Shown one piece after another: positions 1 through 10,157 of a stretch of DNA of 64,000 nt. The notes beneath the pieces were generated by a model. It saw only the letters and a list, made by a program, of their open reading frames with translations. It searched no databases and was not told the origin of the DNA. The position numbers were made by a program, and so were the translations under genes. Every line of letters begins with the position of its first letter. Position 1 is the first letter of the stretch. Source of the DNA: Agelas oroides (taxonomy: Eukaryota > Porifera > Demospongiae > Agelasida > Agelasidae); contig OX422192.1 of the NCBI GenBank assembly GCA_949130485.1, forward strand, positions 2,422,085 through 2,486,084. The letters run 5' to 3'.

Positions 1-63
1 CCATTTCTCTCATTTCCTCCTCCCTCCCTCCCTTTCTCTCCTTTCCTCCTCCCTCCCCCGTAG

Positions 64-1011
64 CTACCTGAGTGCACTGGATCGTCTAGGCCAGCCAGAC
101 TATGTCCCAACAGAACAAGACGTGTTAAGAACGAGAGTCAAGACCACTGGCATCGTAGAGACCCACTTTCTTTACAAGAACCTTTTTTTCAAGTGAGTTA
201 CTGTGGAAAGGCATGTTAACCCTTGAAATGCTATTAGTCATGATTTATTATGCGGAAGTTGTTCGATATTAGTGTTATCAATGTGAAGATCAAAAAAAGT
301 GGCAAGCTTTGCTAGCTAGCTTGGCTCTGTGTTCTCACTGTGGTAAAAGAAAAATCCTGTGTGTACTAAAAGATTTAGTGCATGTAGTACAGGACATGTG
401 GCCCCACTCACCTTGCAGGCTAAGATTGTAAGTTGCCCATTTGATGCAAGGTGAGTCACAGGAGACCATTTTAACTGTCAGACATTTTCAGAAACCATGG
501 ATGCTCATTGTGCCCATTGTGACTTTGTCCGTATAACCGTTCATTTAGCTTGCATTCATACTTCTTGGGCTTGGAATGTCAGAGATTGTCGCTATCAGGT
601 GATCACGTCCGCCCTCCTCTGAGTCCAATCTACATGTACAGCGTACTTCATTGATAGATGGCAATCCCAGATAAAAATGAACTGTGGCAGTCCTGTCTAG
701 AAGATTATTCCATCAAGTACTTCGAACACATCACCATGTTTATCATGCCGTACTGCTGAATGTTTGTTAAGGACTGTGCTCATACATGGTTCATAGATGT
801 GATAGAACAGCACTTTGCCTCTTGCTGACCCTACTTACTGTGATGTATAGCTGTAGCTAACCTAATTTTGCTCCCACTCCAGGGTGGTGGATGTAGGGGG
901 GCAGCGATCAGAGAGAAAGAAGTGGATCCACTGTTTTGAGGGTGTGACTGCGATTGTGTTCTGCGTGGCCCTCAGTGCTTATGATCTTGTCCTGTCGGAG
1001 GATGAGGAGAT

Positions 1012-1044
<33 letters not shown>

Positions 1045-2845
1045 AGAGAGGAGGGGGTTGGAGGCAGGAATGAGATGGCGAGTGTGGAGATGGCAGGTCC
1101 TTCCATTAATTGTACTCATCTCATCCACATCCTTACTGTCACACACACACACACACACACACACACCTCCCACAGAACCGCATGATGGAGAGCATGCGCC
1201 TGTTTGACTCCATTTGTAACAACCGATGGTTTGAGGACACCTCCATCATCCTCTTCCTCAACAAGAAGGATCTCTTTGCTGAAAAGATTGTCAAGTCTCC
1301 CCTCACCCTTTGCTTTTCAGAGTACACTGGTGAGTGACCTCCTCCTCCTCCTCCTCCTCCTCCTCTCCCTCCTTCCCTCCTCCTCCTCTCCCTCCTTCCC
1401 TCCTCCTCCTCCTCCTCCTCCCCTCCTCCTCCTCCTCCTCCCCTCCTCCTCCTCCTCCTCTCCCTCCTCCCCTCCTCCTCCTCCCCTCCTCCTCCTCTCC
1501 CTCCTTCCCTCCTCCTCCTCCTCCTCCTCCTCTCCCTCCTTCCCTCCTCCTCCTCTCCCTCCTTCCCTCCTCCTCCTCCTCCTCCTCTCCCTCCTCCCTC
1601 CTCCTCCTCCTCCTCCTCCTCTCCCTCCTCCCCTCCTCCTCCTCCTCCTCCCCCCTCCTTCTCCTCCTCCTCCTCCTCCTCTCCCTCCTCCCCTCCACCT
1701 CCTCCCCTCCTCCCCTCCTCCTCCTCCTCCTCCTCCTCCTCCTCTCCCTCCTTCCCTCCTCCTCCTCCTCCTCCTCCTCTCCCTCCTCCCCTCCTCCTCC
1801 TCCTCCTCCCCCCCTCCTTCTCCTCCTCCTCCTCCTCCTCTCCCTCCTCCCCTCCTCCTCCTCCCCTCCTCCCCTCCTCCTCCTCCTCCTCCTCCTCCTC
1901 CTCCTCCTCCTCCTCCTCCTCCCCCTCCTCCTCCTCTCCCTCCTCCCCTCCTCCTCCTCCTCCTCCCCTCCTCCCCTCCTTCTCCTCCTCCTCCTCCTCC
2001 TCTCCCTCCTCCCCTCCTCCTCCTCCCCTCCTCCCCTCCTCCTCCTCCTCCTCCTCCTCCTCCTCCTCTCCCTCCTCCCCTCCTCCTCCTCCCCTCCTCC
2101 CCTCCTCCTCCTCCTCCTCCTCCTCCTCCTCCTCCTCCTCCTCCTCTCCCTCCTTCCCTCCTCCTCCTCCTCCTCCTCCTCCTCCTCCTCCTCCTCCTCC
2201 TCTCCCTCCTCCCCTCCTCCTCCTCCTCCTCCCCTCCTTCTCCTCCTCCTCCTCCTCCTCTCCCTCCTCCCCTCCTCCTCCTCCCCTCCTCCCCTCCTCC
2301 TCCTCCTCCTCCTCCTCCTCCTCCTCCTCTCCCTCCTCCCCTCCTCCTCCTCCTCCTCCCCTCCCCTCCTTCTCCTCCTCCTCCTCCTCCTCTCCCTCCT
2401 CCCCTCCTCCTCCTCCCCTCCTCCCCTCCTCCTCCTCCTCCTCCCCCTCCTCCTCCTCTCCCTCCTCCCCTCCTCCTCCTCTCCCTCCTCCCCTCCTCCT
2501 CCTCTCCCTCCTTCCCTCCTCCTCCTCCTCCTCCTCCTCCTCCTCCTCCTCCTCCTCTCCCTCCTCTCCTCCTCCTCCTCCTCCTCCCCTCCCCTCCTTC
2601 TCCTCCTCCTCCTCCTCCTCTCCCTCCTCCCCTCCTCCTCCTCCCCTCCTCCCCTCCTCCTCCTCCTCCTCCTCCTCCTCCTCCTCCTCCTCCTCCTCCT
2701 CCTCCTCTCCCTCCTCCCCTCCTCCTCCTCCTCCTCCCCTCCCCTCCTTCTCCTCCTCCTCCTCCTCCTCTCCCTCCTCCCCTCCTCCTCCTCCCCTCCT
2801 CCCCTCCTCCTCCTCCTCCTCCTCCTCCTCCTCCTCCTCCTCCTC

Positions 2846-2876
<31 letters not shown>

Positions 2877-3148
2877 TCCTCCTCCTCCCTCCTCTTCTCC
2901 CTCCTCTTCCTTCTCCTATTGCCAAAACTCAACCCTATTTACTGCCCTCCTCCCCAGGTCCTAACCTGCCCGCTGAAGCAATGGAATACATTCGACAGAG
3001 ATTTGAGGCCCTCAACAAAAAACAAGGAAAGAAGGAGATCTACACTCACTACACATGTGCCACAGACACTGGAAACATTCGCTTTGTGTTTGACGCCGTC
3101 ACCGACGTTATTATCAGGAGGCATCTCAGAGACGTTGGATTGTACTAG
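64..3148 (+). CDS. G protein alpha subunit, Gi/o class (3' four exons; 5' end outside window)
   Basis: Exons 64-192, 883-1012, 1176-1329 and 2958-3148 join in phase to 200 C-terminal residues ending at TAG. The product is the GTP-binding alpha subunit of a heterotrimeric G protein, acting on the inner face of the plasma membrane below seven-TM receptors. Visible motifs, in order: switch [17 protein letters not shown] with the Arg that cholera toxin modifies in relatives, switch [16 protein letters not shown], the Gi/o-like FDSICNN, the guanine-specificity NKKDL, TCATDT, and the C-terminal alpha-5 helix. Intron positions (for example after EDEEM) match those I know for animal Gi genes. The protein ends RDVGLY: the Cys four residues from the end, typical of Gi/o and the pertussis-toxin target, is Val. 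The last intron is a 1.6 kb CT-rich microsatellite. The family call is firm; the subclass is inferred from motifs. Confidence 0.95.
1013..1175 (+). repeat. 163-bp G-alpha intron with (GT)n at the donor and (CA)n near the acceptor
   Basis: The intron begins inside a (GT) run (1013-1041) that also supplies the 5' splice site. A (CA) run (about 1141-1166) lies just before the acceptor. The two runs are complementary in RNA and could pair, bringing the splice sites together. Confidence 0.8.
1331..2957 (+). repeat. CT-rich (CTC/CCT) microsatellite filling the last G-alpha intron
   Basis: From about 1338 to 2910 the strand is almost entirely C and T, built of CTC/TCC triplets with CCTTCCCTCC-type interruptions in a loosely repeated higher-order pattern. 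Long open frames on both strands here (poly-Ser/Leu/Pro one way, poly-Glu/Gly/Arg the other) only reflect the absence of A on this strand and are not genes. The run is bounded by a good donor (gtgagt at 1330) and acceptor (ccccag ending at 2957). Confidence 0.95.
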
Positions 3149-3689
3149 CTACTCTTGAAATTTTATACTACAGGTAAAATGCTGGAACTGGTTATATCAC
3201 TTGCCTCTGCCAAACCAAAGATATATCCTCGTTGCCCAAATTGTGTTTGGAGCAAGTGACTGAAAAGCACAGTAAGCTTTGGGGCAAGCGACTTACGTGG
3301 CAGTCCTGCATAAAATATTGAAGATTATTCCAGTTTAAAGTTCGATCATATTACCGCTTTCGAAGTGCTGTGTTAGTAAAATTCTGTTAAGGGAGAGGCT
3401 CATATGCACTTTGTAGATGCATCAGATATTCATGCATCTTTGAAGTGAGTCGAACCCTGCCCTTAACAGAATATAACACTTCAGACAGACGAGATGTGAT
3501 CAAATACTCAACAATATAACCTACATGAAACTGTCACATGTTAAAAGGGGAAGATCGAGGGTTTCTAGACAAACAAAATTTTATGAACGCTTGTTACAGT
3601 TGTACTGCATGTGTTACGCTGCTCAGCTGGGATAAGTTCTTATGCCTAGAGACTGTCTCGCTGCCAATTCTTGTGTCATGTTCATTGCC

Positions 3690-3695
3690 AATAAA
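3690..3695 (+). promoter_or_regulatory. Putative poly(A) signal of the G-alpha gene
   Basis: The first AATAAA I found downstream of the G-alpha stop codon, about 540 bp into the 3' region. Confidence 0.4.
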
Positions 3696-4016
3696 TCAGA
3701 CTATCGAATGTTGATTAAATCCTGTAGCCTATTTTCTAGCCCCCCTCCCTTCCCCCTGTTCCATTTGCATTCACAATAATACACTCCTCCGCATTCACAC
3801 AGAAGCGATTGTGAAGTGGAAGAGTGAATTACTGTGAACGCAAAACAAAGAGTAAAAAACAGGGGAGACCTAGGACCAAATCTAGAAACCCCGCCCACTA
3901 ATTTGTAGGATATATTAGCATTCGCAAACTCAATTTTGCATTCAAAGTAACTGTCAAGCATTGTAAAGTTGCCCTCACTGTGGAACTGTATATCACAGTG
4001 ATTACCAGGTATGTAT

Positions 4017-4190
4017 AGGTAATCACATGGATTCGAGTGCAATTTGGGATTAATTGCACGAGTGATGTTTCAACAATTCATGTTGCAAGTGCCATTATTC
4101 CCAAATTGTACGAGAATCCATGTGATTGCAATTTATGCCTGTTGTAAGTGCCATTATTCTCAAATTGTACGAGAATCCATGTGATTGCAT
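4017..4190. repeat. Tandem plus inverted short repeat
   Basis: A roughly 60-bp unit containing caagtgccattatt and gagaatccatgtgatt occurs twice in direct orientation (about 4085-4135 and 4146-4190). An inverted copy of its second half (aatcacatggattcgagtgc) starts near 4021, making a foldback structure. Confidence 0.7.
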
Positions 4191-4580
4191 ATTAATCATA
4201 TACTTCAAGTACTGTGCTGCGCAAAACAAGCGAGCAAGCCACGCTTCAAATGGGCGGTATCGCTTTTGCTAGCCACGAAGCCCATGACAGTAGGCATAAG
4301 ATCACAAACGAGATAGTGATTAGCACCGGTGTAACACAACGTTACTTTTCTTGTCCCCCACAGATTGCACCACTTCACATACCTCCTGTTAACACGTAGA
4401 CGCACCTGAATTATGTTGACACTTATTTTACTTTCCTGCATGCAGTGTTCTAGTGAAACTGAATGAAATAACTGTTGTGTGTATCTTTTCTCAATTGTAT
4501 AATGTTATAATTTGTGTACACAACAATTTTTTAATATTATTAGCAGGTGTAAATTATATGAGCTATGTTTCTAGGCCTTC

Positions 4581-4644
4581 CCAATGTCCAGTTTTTTTTG
4601 CATATTGTGCAAAACCTGAAGAGATCAAAAAAACTGGACATTGG
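4581..4644. repeat. Near-perfect palindrome (short foldback element)
   Basis: The arm ccaatgtccagttttttt at 4581 is matched by its inverted complement aaaaaaactggacattgg ending at 4644, with a loop of about 27 bp. It is probably a tiny non-autonomous element. No duplicated target site is obvious. Confidence 0.6.
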
Positions 4645-5008
4645 TTAAAGTTAATTGACTAGGACAAGTTATATCCTTGGAACGAGGCTGGGTAAGTTAC
4701 TCACCAGTGTCATTTGCATTGATAATCTATAATGACATGAGCAGTTCGGCATACTCCCCTCCTTCACTTTCCCAAGACCATTTGCCAGGCCATGGGTTCA
4801 AGGCCCTCCCTGAGTCATAGTTATTTTCCACCATCTCTCTTTCCATCTTTCTTTCTCAATGATTTTGACCAGGTTAAGTTCAGAGTATGTGTACACTTTA
4901 CACTCGTCACACCGGTACCCTGCCCTTTCAAACATACCAGCTTAGTATCTATCTCTATCTGCTCAGCCATAAGTACTTGAACTTGGCCACTGATCTGAGT
5001 TGCTGAAT

Positions 5009-5085
5009 GACTCAGTAGCTCAGTTGGCCATCATGGCAGCTAGGCCATTTGCCTGGCATGATGGGTTCGAGTCCCTCCTTGAGTC
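5009..5085 (+). repeat. tRNA-like sequence (tRNA-derived SINE head or tRNA pseudogene)
   Basis: This 77-nt stretch has a pol III A-box-like tagctcagttgg and a perfect B box ggttcgagtcc at tRNA spacing. The ends gactcag and ttgagtc pair as a seven-base acceptor stem. The T stem is broken and the anticodon loop lacks the invariant T33 (loop ccatttg), so a functional tRNA is unlikely. A partial relative occurs near 4777-4825 (gggttcaaggccctccctg). Confidence 0.5.
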
Positions 5086-6336
5086 ACTGTCCCTCTTGCT
5101 CACATTTATAATAGTTTAAGGTCTGACTGTTAGGTCTGGAGTCCTCATGCTTGTTGCCCTTCTTCCCCCTTTCCCCTTCCCCATGTCCAGTGTCAAACTT
5201 GAAAACAACAACAACAAAGAACAAACAGCAGCCAATACATTATGTGCTTGAAAACCGTTATGTACTGTATACATACATTATCTTTTACTGCATGCTGTTC
5301 ATAATAATGTAATATGAATGTACAGAGTTTTGAAAACCTGGTTCTATCACACTGATTTTCATGCCCTCAGAGTACTTTTCTTCAACTGTTCAGAGTCCTT
5401 GTGCCAGGTAACTCACCCTCTATCCATGTTGTTTCTTGGTCCTTCCTCTGGGTTTGGGAGGAGGGGCTTTACTCCAAGTTCCCCATCAGTGAAGTAGTTC
5501 CAAGGAAATCAGTGAAACAGTGGTCAAAAGTGAAAACTTACTTAGTGGTGTCATGAGTTAACACTGAGTACTATAGTATTTAGGATGTTTCTGTGGGAGG
5601 TCTACCATATACAGTAAACAAAAGAGCTGGGAAATTTCTTTTTCCATAGCTACAAATGATTGAATGAATAAATGAATGATGAGCAAAAATTAACTATACT
5701 AGGTGGGATATATATCTACTTACTACAGAGTTGCACAATATTCAGGCTTAACCAGCAAATATGCAGTGTTAGAGTGGCTGTACTACCATGATAATATGAC
5801 GTCATTCATGTATTGTCCATACTTTGTTCCAACTTTATACAAGGAGTCATTTTGAAGCTTCTTCATGCAGTTGCTTGCATTGTTTATTTGTCTCACATAC
5901 AGCACTATTATTAAAACAGCATGTACTGTTCCTGTTGCAGTCATTCTTCAGTGGATACACACACTGGCTCTGTAGAGAATATAATTACTATCTGTGAATT
6001 ATAGTTTGCATGGACTGAGTGGAGGAGGGAATGTACAACCGCTTTATTGTAAAAGAAGACAGTGGAGTGTACTGTTGTGCAAAGTCATGATTAACTAGAG
6101 GAGGTAGGCCTATAGAGTGCTTCTAGTGAGAAAAGCAGGAAGAATAAATCAGCACTATAAACTGGAGTGTGTGCACATATCTACTTTGACAGTAAATAAG
6201 TAAACTTAATTACGCCGTTCCATTTCCCCATTTCCTCGTTTCCCATTTCTCATTTCCCATTTCCCGTTCCTACTTATAGAGTGACCCGCAAGGGGGTCTG
6301 GGAACGAGGCTAGGTTTGGCGTGCCTTGTGGCGCAT

Positions 6337-6408
6337 TAGCCTCGTTCCCAGGCCATTCCCGCCATCCAGTTTTTGATCGGAGGCGGGAACGGCCTGGGAA
6401 CGAGGCTA
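6337..6408. mobile_element. Hairpin MITE, tagcctcg family
   Basis: Starts tagcctcgttcccaggcc, ends ggcctgggaacgaggcta, and is foldable along almost its whole 72 bp. It is flanked by direct repeats tggcgca at 6329-6335 and 6409-6415, a likely target-site duplication. Confidence 0.8.
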
Positions 6409-6578
6409 TGGCGCAAGATTGACAAAGATCATGGCAGGTCAGCGAGACTGAGCTACGTATTAAACTGCTTCTATGAAGGGCATGCAGCTATAAAGAAGTC
6501 AGTACGTGCATGTGCACCAACAGACTATATAAAGCTTGTTGATACTGCATGCACCGTATTTTTATTTATTTTTTATAG

Positions 6579-8335
6579 TGGAGGAGTCAATTACGGTGGA
6601 TGTGTATCCCACTGACGACCGGGTCTCATTTACTCGGCGGAGCGCTAGCCCGTCGTCATCTCTTCGGAAACAGGATTCGTATGGAGTAAGTCACTTAAAT
6701 GCAACTAGCATGCATGCAATCATCAGATCTATAAAACTGTACACAATACAAGTCTCAACTGTACCCAAGATACTGCCATATACTATATGATTGGGTGCCA
6801 TTGGTGTGCACTTTTGGCTGCAAGGCTCAGGCAGAAGCATTATCCACTGGTTGCCATTTCTTGGGTCTGGAGTGTGTATACCGACCCTGTTAGAGATTTT
6901 TTTTTACTTCCTCTGGTCTGTGTATTAAAATTACTATTTTCGTCTTGAGGTTTGATGTTTACAAGACGTACTACCGTGTGAGAGTATGGTGGTGCTGCAT
7001 ATACTATAGGTGCAGTTGGAGATAATTTCCCACCAGCCTGATGCATGGGTAGTATCTCACATGCACTGTTATTTATGCACAATGTACATTTTCTTATTAC
7101 GCATCACACGTGTATATAGACATTTGGCAACAGTGGAGAAGAAGGAAGAGGTCTACTGTATGATTTCGAGGACAGACACTCATTTGAGCACATTCTGAAA
7201 GATCGAACAAAGGCAAAGGCTTACCAACTCGGCCTCTTTCTGATGTTACCACTTTGCTGCTTCTTCTGCCCATGTACAATATTATGCTTCTGGATTGCCT
7301 ATAAGGCATCTGCCCTTGTGAGTTGTAGATAGTATCAGCCCATATAGTCTACACAGAACTTATGAACTGTATTGATAATACTTAGCCTCGTTTCCTGGCT
7401 CTCCCGACACCAAGTTTCATCACCTTTTATACTGCAAACGATGAGAGCTGGTGACAGGAGAGCCTGGGAATGAGGCTATGCATGTACAACCAACAATTAT
7501 CCTAATGACTTATTTGGTACAAACAAGCAACTGATGGGTCAGGAGTGAAAATTTCGTTCCACTGTCAGTCTTACGCCCAGATGCTGGTGACCATTTCCAC
7601 ATCAAGCATGATCTGACACCAAGTCAAATTTGTTGGATAGCATGTGCTTAGTCTGGTCATTGGGTCCCATGTTACCGAGCAACATAATCATGTTTGCTCA
7701 AAAATTGTTTTGAGACTCAAGTAGAGATGTCATATTTTACTGTTGTGAGGGAAGTGCTAAATGATCGCACAATCACATTGGTCCTTACACTTGGTACACC
7801 AAACCGTTTCTTGGCTCACACAGTCTGGGCAGGAGACTATTCCACTGTACGTTGAAAGATCCAATAACTTTGTGGTACTATACTGAAAGCCCTGCAGGTT
7901 TCAGTTCCCTTTTAAGATAACAGTATATACTACTCAAACCATTAATTGACTGTGTAAAGATTCACAACCACAGCTACATGAACCTTGTCCCCAGGCTCTT
8001 CCATGTGCCTCTTCACTGGGGTGCAGGGGAGAACCTAGGAACAAGCTACTGTTAAAGGTAGTTCTTTATGTTTGCACCTTTTTTGTTTGAAGAATACTTC
8101 CACTCAGAAAGCTCAGTAGCTGCATGCATTATATACTGCTGCAAAGTTATATTTGTCTTGTTTTTCTTTTTGACAGGTTTCGAAGAATAATGAATTTCGT
8201 GACGATATCAGTGCTAAAACGTGCAGCAAAGTCACTGTGTGCTGCATGGTAATAATAGTACTTAGCGCTTTAATTGGTACGATTTTATTTATTCTTATAG
8301 TTTATGGCATTGGCAAACTAATTGCAAGTCTGTGA
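6579..8335 (+). CDS. Small two-TM protein, CD225/dispanin-like topology (5' end not found)
   Basis: Exons 6579-6685, 7120-7317 and 8177-8335 join in phase with good splice sites and end at TGA. The first exon begins in phase 1 with ?TG, which would read ATG if the previous exon ends in A. About 36 residues of hydrophilic, Ser/Arg-rich sequence are followed by an acidic stretch and then a Cys-rich membrane segment (AYQLGLFLMLPLCCFFCPC and following). A ~20-residue loop (NNEFRDDISAKTCSK) leads to a second membrane segment (CCMVIIVLSALIGTILFILI) and a short tail. Two helices with an Ala/Ser-Lys loop between them resemble CD225/dispanin (IFITM-like) proteins, but sequence identity is weak and I do not assert the family. 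The exon structure is well supported; the function is unknown. Confidence 0.6.
7383..7478. mobile_element. Hairpin MITE, tagcctcg family
   Basis: Left end tagcctcgtttcctggct and right end agcctgggaatgaggcta are inverted complements with a few mismatches. It lies in the intron after exon 7120-7317 of the two-TM gene. Confidence 0.7.
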
Positions 8336-8586
8336 GCTCACCTTTATAGACTTAACCCACAGACTCAAAATTTGTGGTGTAAGGGGATCTTTTGCTAGTA
8401 AAAGTGTAAACTTTGGTTTGTACTTATCAGCTACATGCAGCTGTTCACAGACTTTATCTTTGCATGTATTTGTAAATGTATAAACTTCTTGGTTTGTAAT
8501 TGGGGCGAGCCTGAGCGAGCCCCACATAGACGGTACAGCTGGGAGATTTCATATATGTATTATTATTATCATTATCGTACGACCGT

Positions 8587-8756
8587 CACCCGCGCGCCGC
8601 GCTTGGTCGCACGAAGTATGTAGGGCTTCGCATTCGCGTACATGGCTTCCGTGACCACAAGAGAATCACCCGCGCGCCGCGCTTGGTCGCATGAAGTATG
8701 TAGGGCTTCCAATAGCGCATTAGCGTACATGGCTTCCGTGACCGCAAGAGAAGAAG
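8587..8756 (+). repeat. Two tandem copies of a ~85-bp GC-rich unit
   Basis: The unit tcacccgcgcgccgcgcttgg through gtacatggcttccgtgacc is present twice (about 8587-8665 and 8667-8744) with small differences. The base composition is far more GC-rich than the AT-rich surroundings. Confidence 0.75.
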
Positions 8757-8855
8757 CCGACGTCAAGGAGGAAAAGGACACCATCCGTCAGGTGATCTTT
8801 AACAACAAAGAATTCAAGCAATAGCTGTGTGATTTCAGTGAACTGTACCCAGGTG

Positions 8856-8931
8856 TAGCCTCGTTCCCAGGCTCTCCCCACTAAGAGGGGGGAGGGCCCT
8901 TCTTAGCGGGGAGAGCCTGGGAACGAGGCTA
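8856..8931. mobile_element. Hairpin MITE, tagcctcg family
   Basis: 76 bp, starts tagcctcgttcccaggctct and ends gagcctgggaacgaggcta. The direct repeat acccaggt flanks it at 8847-8854 and 8931-8938, the last base of the element overlapping the right copy. Confidence 0.8.
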
Positions 8932-10157
8932 CCCAGGTAAGCAAGAATGGGAAGCATTTGCCACAATTGTCTCCACTACACAATCTGCCAGAGACAATCA
9001 TGATGCAAATATAGACTTTTCTAGCCAGCACGACGTTCAGCAACCTGGAGTAGAAACTCTCAGAGAAAATGTCATAGAAAAAATGGAAAACTTTTGTGGC
9101 TACCAACAATGGTGTTGAGATAGCAATGACACAGCCCTAATGGAAAAACTGAACCAAACAACATCCACTAACTCACTGGCAATGTGTAAAAAACTACCAT
9201 TTGAAGCTCATTTGGTCGATAGAAACTCCAATGTAAGCTCTCATGCAAACAGGAAATATTATTTTATATCGTAATGTCATGTTGTTTACAACAAAAATTG
9301 ATAAACCATAACGGTGATTGTGTACACAAAAAATTGCATGTTAGCCTCTTCCAAATCAGTTCATTGTTTCTCATCCCTAAGCAGAAAACTAGATGTGGGT
9401 TGACCAACGGAATTGAAGACTTTCAATTACGAGGTCATTCCTGTGTGAATAATGTACAACACTGCCTTTGTCATTTATACACTCGGATGAGGCACAGTAG
9501 ACAAACAGCAACTTCACTTCTTACTAAACGCCACGCCAACTTCGACACCTCGACAAGAAGTGCGAAAGGGCACGCGTGTATACGAATTGCGTATGCACAA
9601 TTTTAGTCCTTGGCATGCTGCTTGCTCAGGCTCGCCCCACAATGCCCTGCATTCATCTAGTAATAATAGAACAGTCCAAATGGTTTCCTTTGCAGGTTGG
9701 TTGTGGTGATGGTTTGTGATAATTATTTAGGCACGCATGAGTGATTTGCTACCTGCAGCCATAACCTCAACCTACCTGCAGACCTGGTTGTCCATGTGCT
9801 AAAACAACTCTGGCATTAACATGTTGTTTTATAGTTCAGAGCAATCAGCGTGCTGTTTTAACACGACAGCAAAAAGTACACATGTCCATACAAACATGCA
9901 TTAGACAGCATGTGTGTACCCAGTCAAATTTTGGGACATTCAATTAACACACATTCGTAAGTGGTTTCAACACATTCTTCTCCAAAGTCAAAGGTCCAAA
10001 TCTGCTGTAGTACTAATAATGCCTATTACCTATCTATGCTTGGAGACAACCAACTTGCAAAGCTGAAGGATAAAGTACTTGTAGTTGTAAAGATCGAAAT
10101 TATGACTTGTGGATAAAGAATTCGTGTAACAAGTTCATTTGCTATTAAGTCAGCATT

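Larger units (their letters stand above)
3149..6578. other. Non-coding stretch between the G-alpha gene and the small membrane-protein gene
   Basis: I see no convincing exon here. It holds the G-alpha 3' UTR, an inverted/direct repeat cluster (4017-4190), a short palindrome (4581-4644), a tRNA-like sequence (5009-5085), a half hairpin element near 6295-6312 and a full one at 6337-6408. A 5' exon of the 6579 gene must lie here or further upstream; I could not identify it. Confidence 0.5.
8502..9641. mobile_element. Possible 1.1-kb element with 15-bp inverted ends
   Basis: ggggcgagcctgagc at 8502 has its exact inverted complement gctcaggctcgcccc ending at 9641. The inside holds a GC-rich tandem duplication (8587-8756) and a separate hairpin MITE (8856-8931). 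No intact transposase is visible and no target duplication was recognised, so this is tentative. The rest of the 8336-10157 interval shows no gene. Confidence 0.35.

Noticed and set aside
1139..2964. Very long open frames (up to ~600 codons) on both strands rich in Ser/Leu/Pro or Glu/Gly/Arg
   Set aside because: They are translations of the CT-rich microsatellite inside the last G-alpha intron; the strand simply lacks stop codons.
5009..5085. Functional tRNA gene
   Set aside because: A and B boxes and the acceptor stem are good, but the T stem is broken and the anticodon loop lacks T33; it is treated as tRNA-derived.
9274..9606. 110-codon plus-strand frame
   Set aside because: No recognisable motif or splice context; it lies in repeat-like AT-rich DNA inside a tentative foldback element.
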